A DNA stretch of 64,000 nt from Phenylobacterium sp. (GTDB lineage Bacteria; Pseudomonadota; Alphaproteobacteria; Caulobacterales; Caulobacteraceae): positions 186,001-250,000 of the forward strand of contig NZ_JACESE010000004.1 of NCBI RefSeq assembly GCF_013911965.1. The letters run 5' to 3'. Position 1 is the first letter of the stretch, and every line of letters begins with the position of its first letter. The notes under the pieces were generated by a model. That model did not search any database. It worked only from the letters and a program-made list of their open reading frames with translations, and was not told where the DNA came from. The position numbers and the translations under genes were made by a program. Positions 62,497 through 64,000 of the stretch are shown here, in pieces.

Positions 62497-64000
62497 CAGT
62501 GACCTCCCCCCGCCGGAGCCGCGCCCGGCGCCTTGGCCGGCGCGGCGAAGAGGGCCAGGACGGCGGCCACCGCGCAGCCGCCGGCGAGCACGAAGAAGGC
62601 GTCGCCGAAGGCCAGCACCAGGGCCTCGCGGTTCAGCAGCATGGCGAAGGCCTTGCGGCCGGCGCCCTCGGGATCGAAGACGCCGCGGGCCTCCATCATC
62701 GACGTCAGGCCTTCCAGCATGGCCTGGCTCTGCAGGCTGCCCGCGTTCACGCCGGCGCTCAGATCGGCGAAGTGCAGCGCGGTCTGGTGGCTGAGCACGG
62801 TGGTCAGCACGGCCAGGCCGACGGCCCCGCCGATGTTGCGGATCAGGTTCACCAGGGCCGAGGCGTCCTTCATCATCGAGACCGGCAGGGTCGAGACGCT
62901 CATCTGCTGGGCGGCGATCATGGCGATCATCACGCCCAGGCCCCGCCAGACCTGGAGGGTGGCGAACTGCCAGAAACCCCAGTCCTCGGTCACATAGGCG
63001 CCGAGCCCCACCCCATAGGCGGCCAGGCCGAAGCCGATCACCATCGGGATGCGGGCGTCCATGGCCCGCACGAGCCGGCCCGCCACCGGCGCGGCGATGA
63101 ACATGGTCAGGCCGGAGACCAGCATGGTGGTCCCCACCTCGGCCGCCGAGTACTGGCGCACCTGGCCGAGGAAGAGGGGCAGGATGAAGGTGCCGCCGAA
63201 CAGGCTCATGCCGGCGACGAAGTTCATCACCATGCCGAGGGAGAAGTTCCGGTCCGCGAAGGGCCTCAAGGACACGATCGGCTGACGATAGGTCAGCTGA
63301 CGCCAGATGAAGACCACCCCGGTCAGGACCGCCGTCACGGTCAGCCAGAGGATCATCGGATCCTCGAACCAGTTCTCGCTGGCGCCCTCCTCGATCACGT
63401 ACTGCATCGACAGCAGGAAGACGGTCATGACCGCCAGGCCCCACCAGTCGATCCCCTTGGCGAGCGAAGGGTCGCCCTTGTCGAAGTCGGCGTAGCGGCC
63501 GACCAGGAACATCACCAGCAGGCCCGCCGGCACGTTGATGAAGAACAGCCAGCGCCAGCCCATGGACTCCGTCAGGTGGCCCCCAAGGGTCGGCCCGATG
63601 GTGGGCGCGAGGGTGACGATGAGGCCGACGATGACATTGGCCATCACCCGCTTCTCCGGCGGGAAGACCGTCATGGCCGTGGCGAAGACCGCCGGGATCA
63701 TCGCCCCGGCCGCCAGACCCTGGAAGGCGCGCATGATGATCATCATCTCCACCCCCTGGGACAGGCCCGTCAGGATGGACGTGACGATGAAGGCGGCCGC
63801 CGCGGTCACATAGACCGGCCGCGTCCCGAACATGCGGGTGAGGTAGGCCGTCAGGGGGATGATCACCACCTCGGCCAGCAGATAGATGGTCTGCACCCAG
63901 CTGATCTGGTCGGCGCTGGCGCCGATGCCGGCCTGGATCTGGGTCAGGGAGGCGGCGACGATCTGGATGTCCAGGATCGCCATGAACTGGCCGACCACCA
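62496..64000 (-). CDS. emrB: DHA2-family drug efflux MFS transporter (EmrB/QacA), 5' end outside the window
   Basis: A drug/proton antiporter of the 14-helix MFS branch. About 500 residues are present, ending in a glycine/proline tail. Visible family motifs are QIVAASLTQIQAGIG, motif A at YLTRMFGTRPVYV, and WRWLFFINVPAGLLVMFLV. The frame has no start in the window that fits: the usual N-terminal cytoplasmic stretch of about 10-20 residues is missing. The emrA fusion partner would lie upstream and outside. Substrate unknown. Confidence 0.9.
   Translation of the reverse strand, partial: VVGQFMAILDIQIVAASLTQIQAGIGASADQISWVQTIYLLAEVVIIPLTAYLTRMFGTRPVYVTAAAAFIVTSILTGLSQGVEMMIIMRAFQGLAAGAMIPAVFATAMTVFPPEKRVMANVIVGLIVTLAPTIGPTLGGHLTESMGWRWLFFINVPAGLLVMFLVGRYADFDKGDPSLAKGIDWWGLAVMTVFLLSMQYVIEEGASENWFEDPMILWLTVTAVLTGVVFIWRQLTYRQPIVSLRPFADRNFSLGMVMNFVAGMSLFGGTFILPLFLGQVRQYSAAEVGTTMLVSGLTMFIAAPVAGRLVRAMDARIPMVIGFGLAAYGVGLGAYVTEDWGFWQFATLQVWRGLGVMIAMIAAQQMSVSTLPVSMMKDASALVNLIRNIGGAVGLAVLTTVLSHQTALHFADLSAGVNAGSLQSQAMLEGLTSMMEARGVFDPEGAGRKAFAMLLNREALVLAFGDAFFVLAGGCAVAAVLALFAAPAKAPGAAPAGGGH

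Overview
This window (about 68-70% GC, dense coding, short gaps, strong G/C preference at third codon positions) looks like a chromosomal segment of an alphaproteobacterium of the order Caulobacterales, most likely Phenylobacterium or Caulobacter. That placement is inferred from an RcdA (DUF1465) homologue next to a DUF1192 protein, a near-consensus CtrA-type box upstream of ftsK, a cyanide-insensitive type bd oxidase with a small DUF2474-like third subunit, TonB receptors beside TetR regulators, Fur-like operators of the form TTGCRA-N5-TYGCAA, and a fabA-fabB-fabI cluster. There are no rRNA or tRNA genes, insertion sequences, phage genes or CRISPR arrays that I can see. Most of it is ordinary core genome.

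Layout. 1-6.4 kb: a central-carbon cluster, tkt (5' end missing)-purT-gap-pgk-fba, closed by a clear terminator. 6.5-10.1 kb: bacterioferritin and its ferredoxin on the minus strand, each with a Fur-like box, then cydA-cydB and a 50-residue third subunit on the plus strand. 10.1-17 kb: thiE, an inositol-phosphatase family gene, a secreted glycerophosphodiesterase, an ABC exporter, rpmE, rcdA, DUF1192 and a quinone oxidoreductase. 17-24.3 kb: three tandem paralogous GPH/MFS symporters facing a regulator that carries two TetR units in one chain, plus an SDR. 24.5-28.7 kb: a fatty-acid oxidation pair (fadB-like, thiolase) and an iron/starvation pair (DUF2061-dps) behind two more Fur-like boxes. 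28.7-34.4 kb: a secreted hydrolase, a small autotransporter with a Thr-Pro-Thr repeat linker, and a TonB receptor preceded by a TetR gene and a palindromic operator.

34.5-40.5 kb is the most accessory-looking part: YbaK, a 141-residue protein I do not recognise, a WYL regulator, an XRE-cupin regulator, a response regulator with a structured AT-rich leader, a coiled-coil protein, MarR, a DUF454 membrane protein with the best Fur-like box of all, an SDR and a 51-residue protein. 40.7-46.6 kb: ftsK, DUF502, a Tat-exported dienelactone hydrolase, AlkB and a protein with an HELTH zinc motif. 46.6-50 kb: dnaK-dnaJ behind a sigma-32-type promoter. 50-59 kb: VOC protein, flavin monooxygenase with an upstream palindrome, MATE, GNAT, mutS, HAD, 2-hydroxyacid dehydrogenase, SH3 protein. 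59.2-64 kb: fabA-fabB-fabI, then a convergent emrB-tetR efflux operon cut by the window end.

How it fits together. The clearest system-level signal is an iron-storage regulon scattered over 32 kb: five copies of one palindrome lie upstream of bfr, bfd, DUF2061-dps (two copies) and the DUF454 gene. The second is a repeated pattern of a regulator beside its probable target with a palindrome in between: TetR/TonB receptor, double TetR/transporter triplet, and tetR/emrB. I did not find an unmistakably new multi-gene system. The best candidates for something undescribed are the double-TetR/triple-symporter locus, the structured leader between symporters 2 and 3, the palindrome-hairpin leader of the response regulator, and the HELTH-motif protein.
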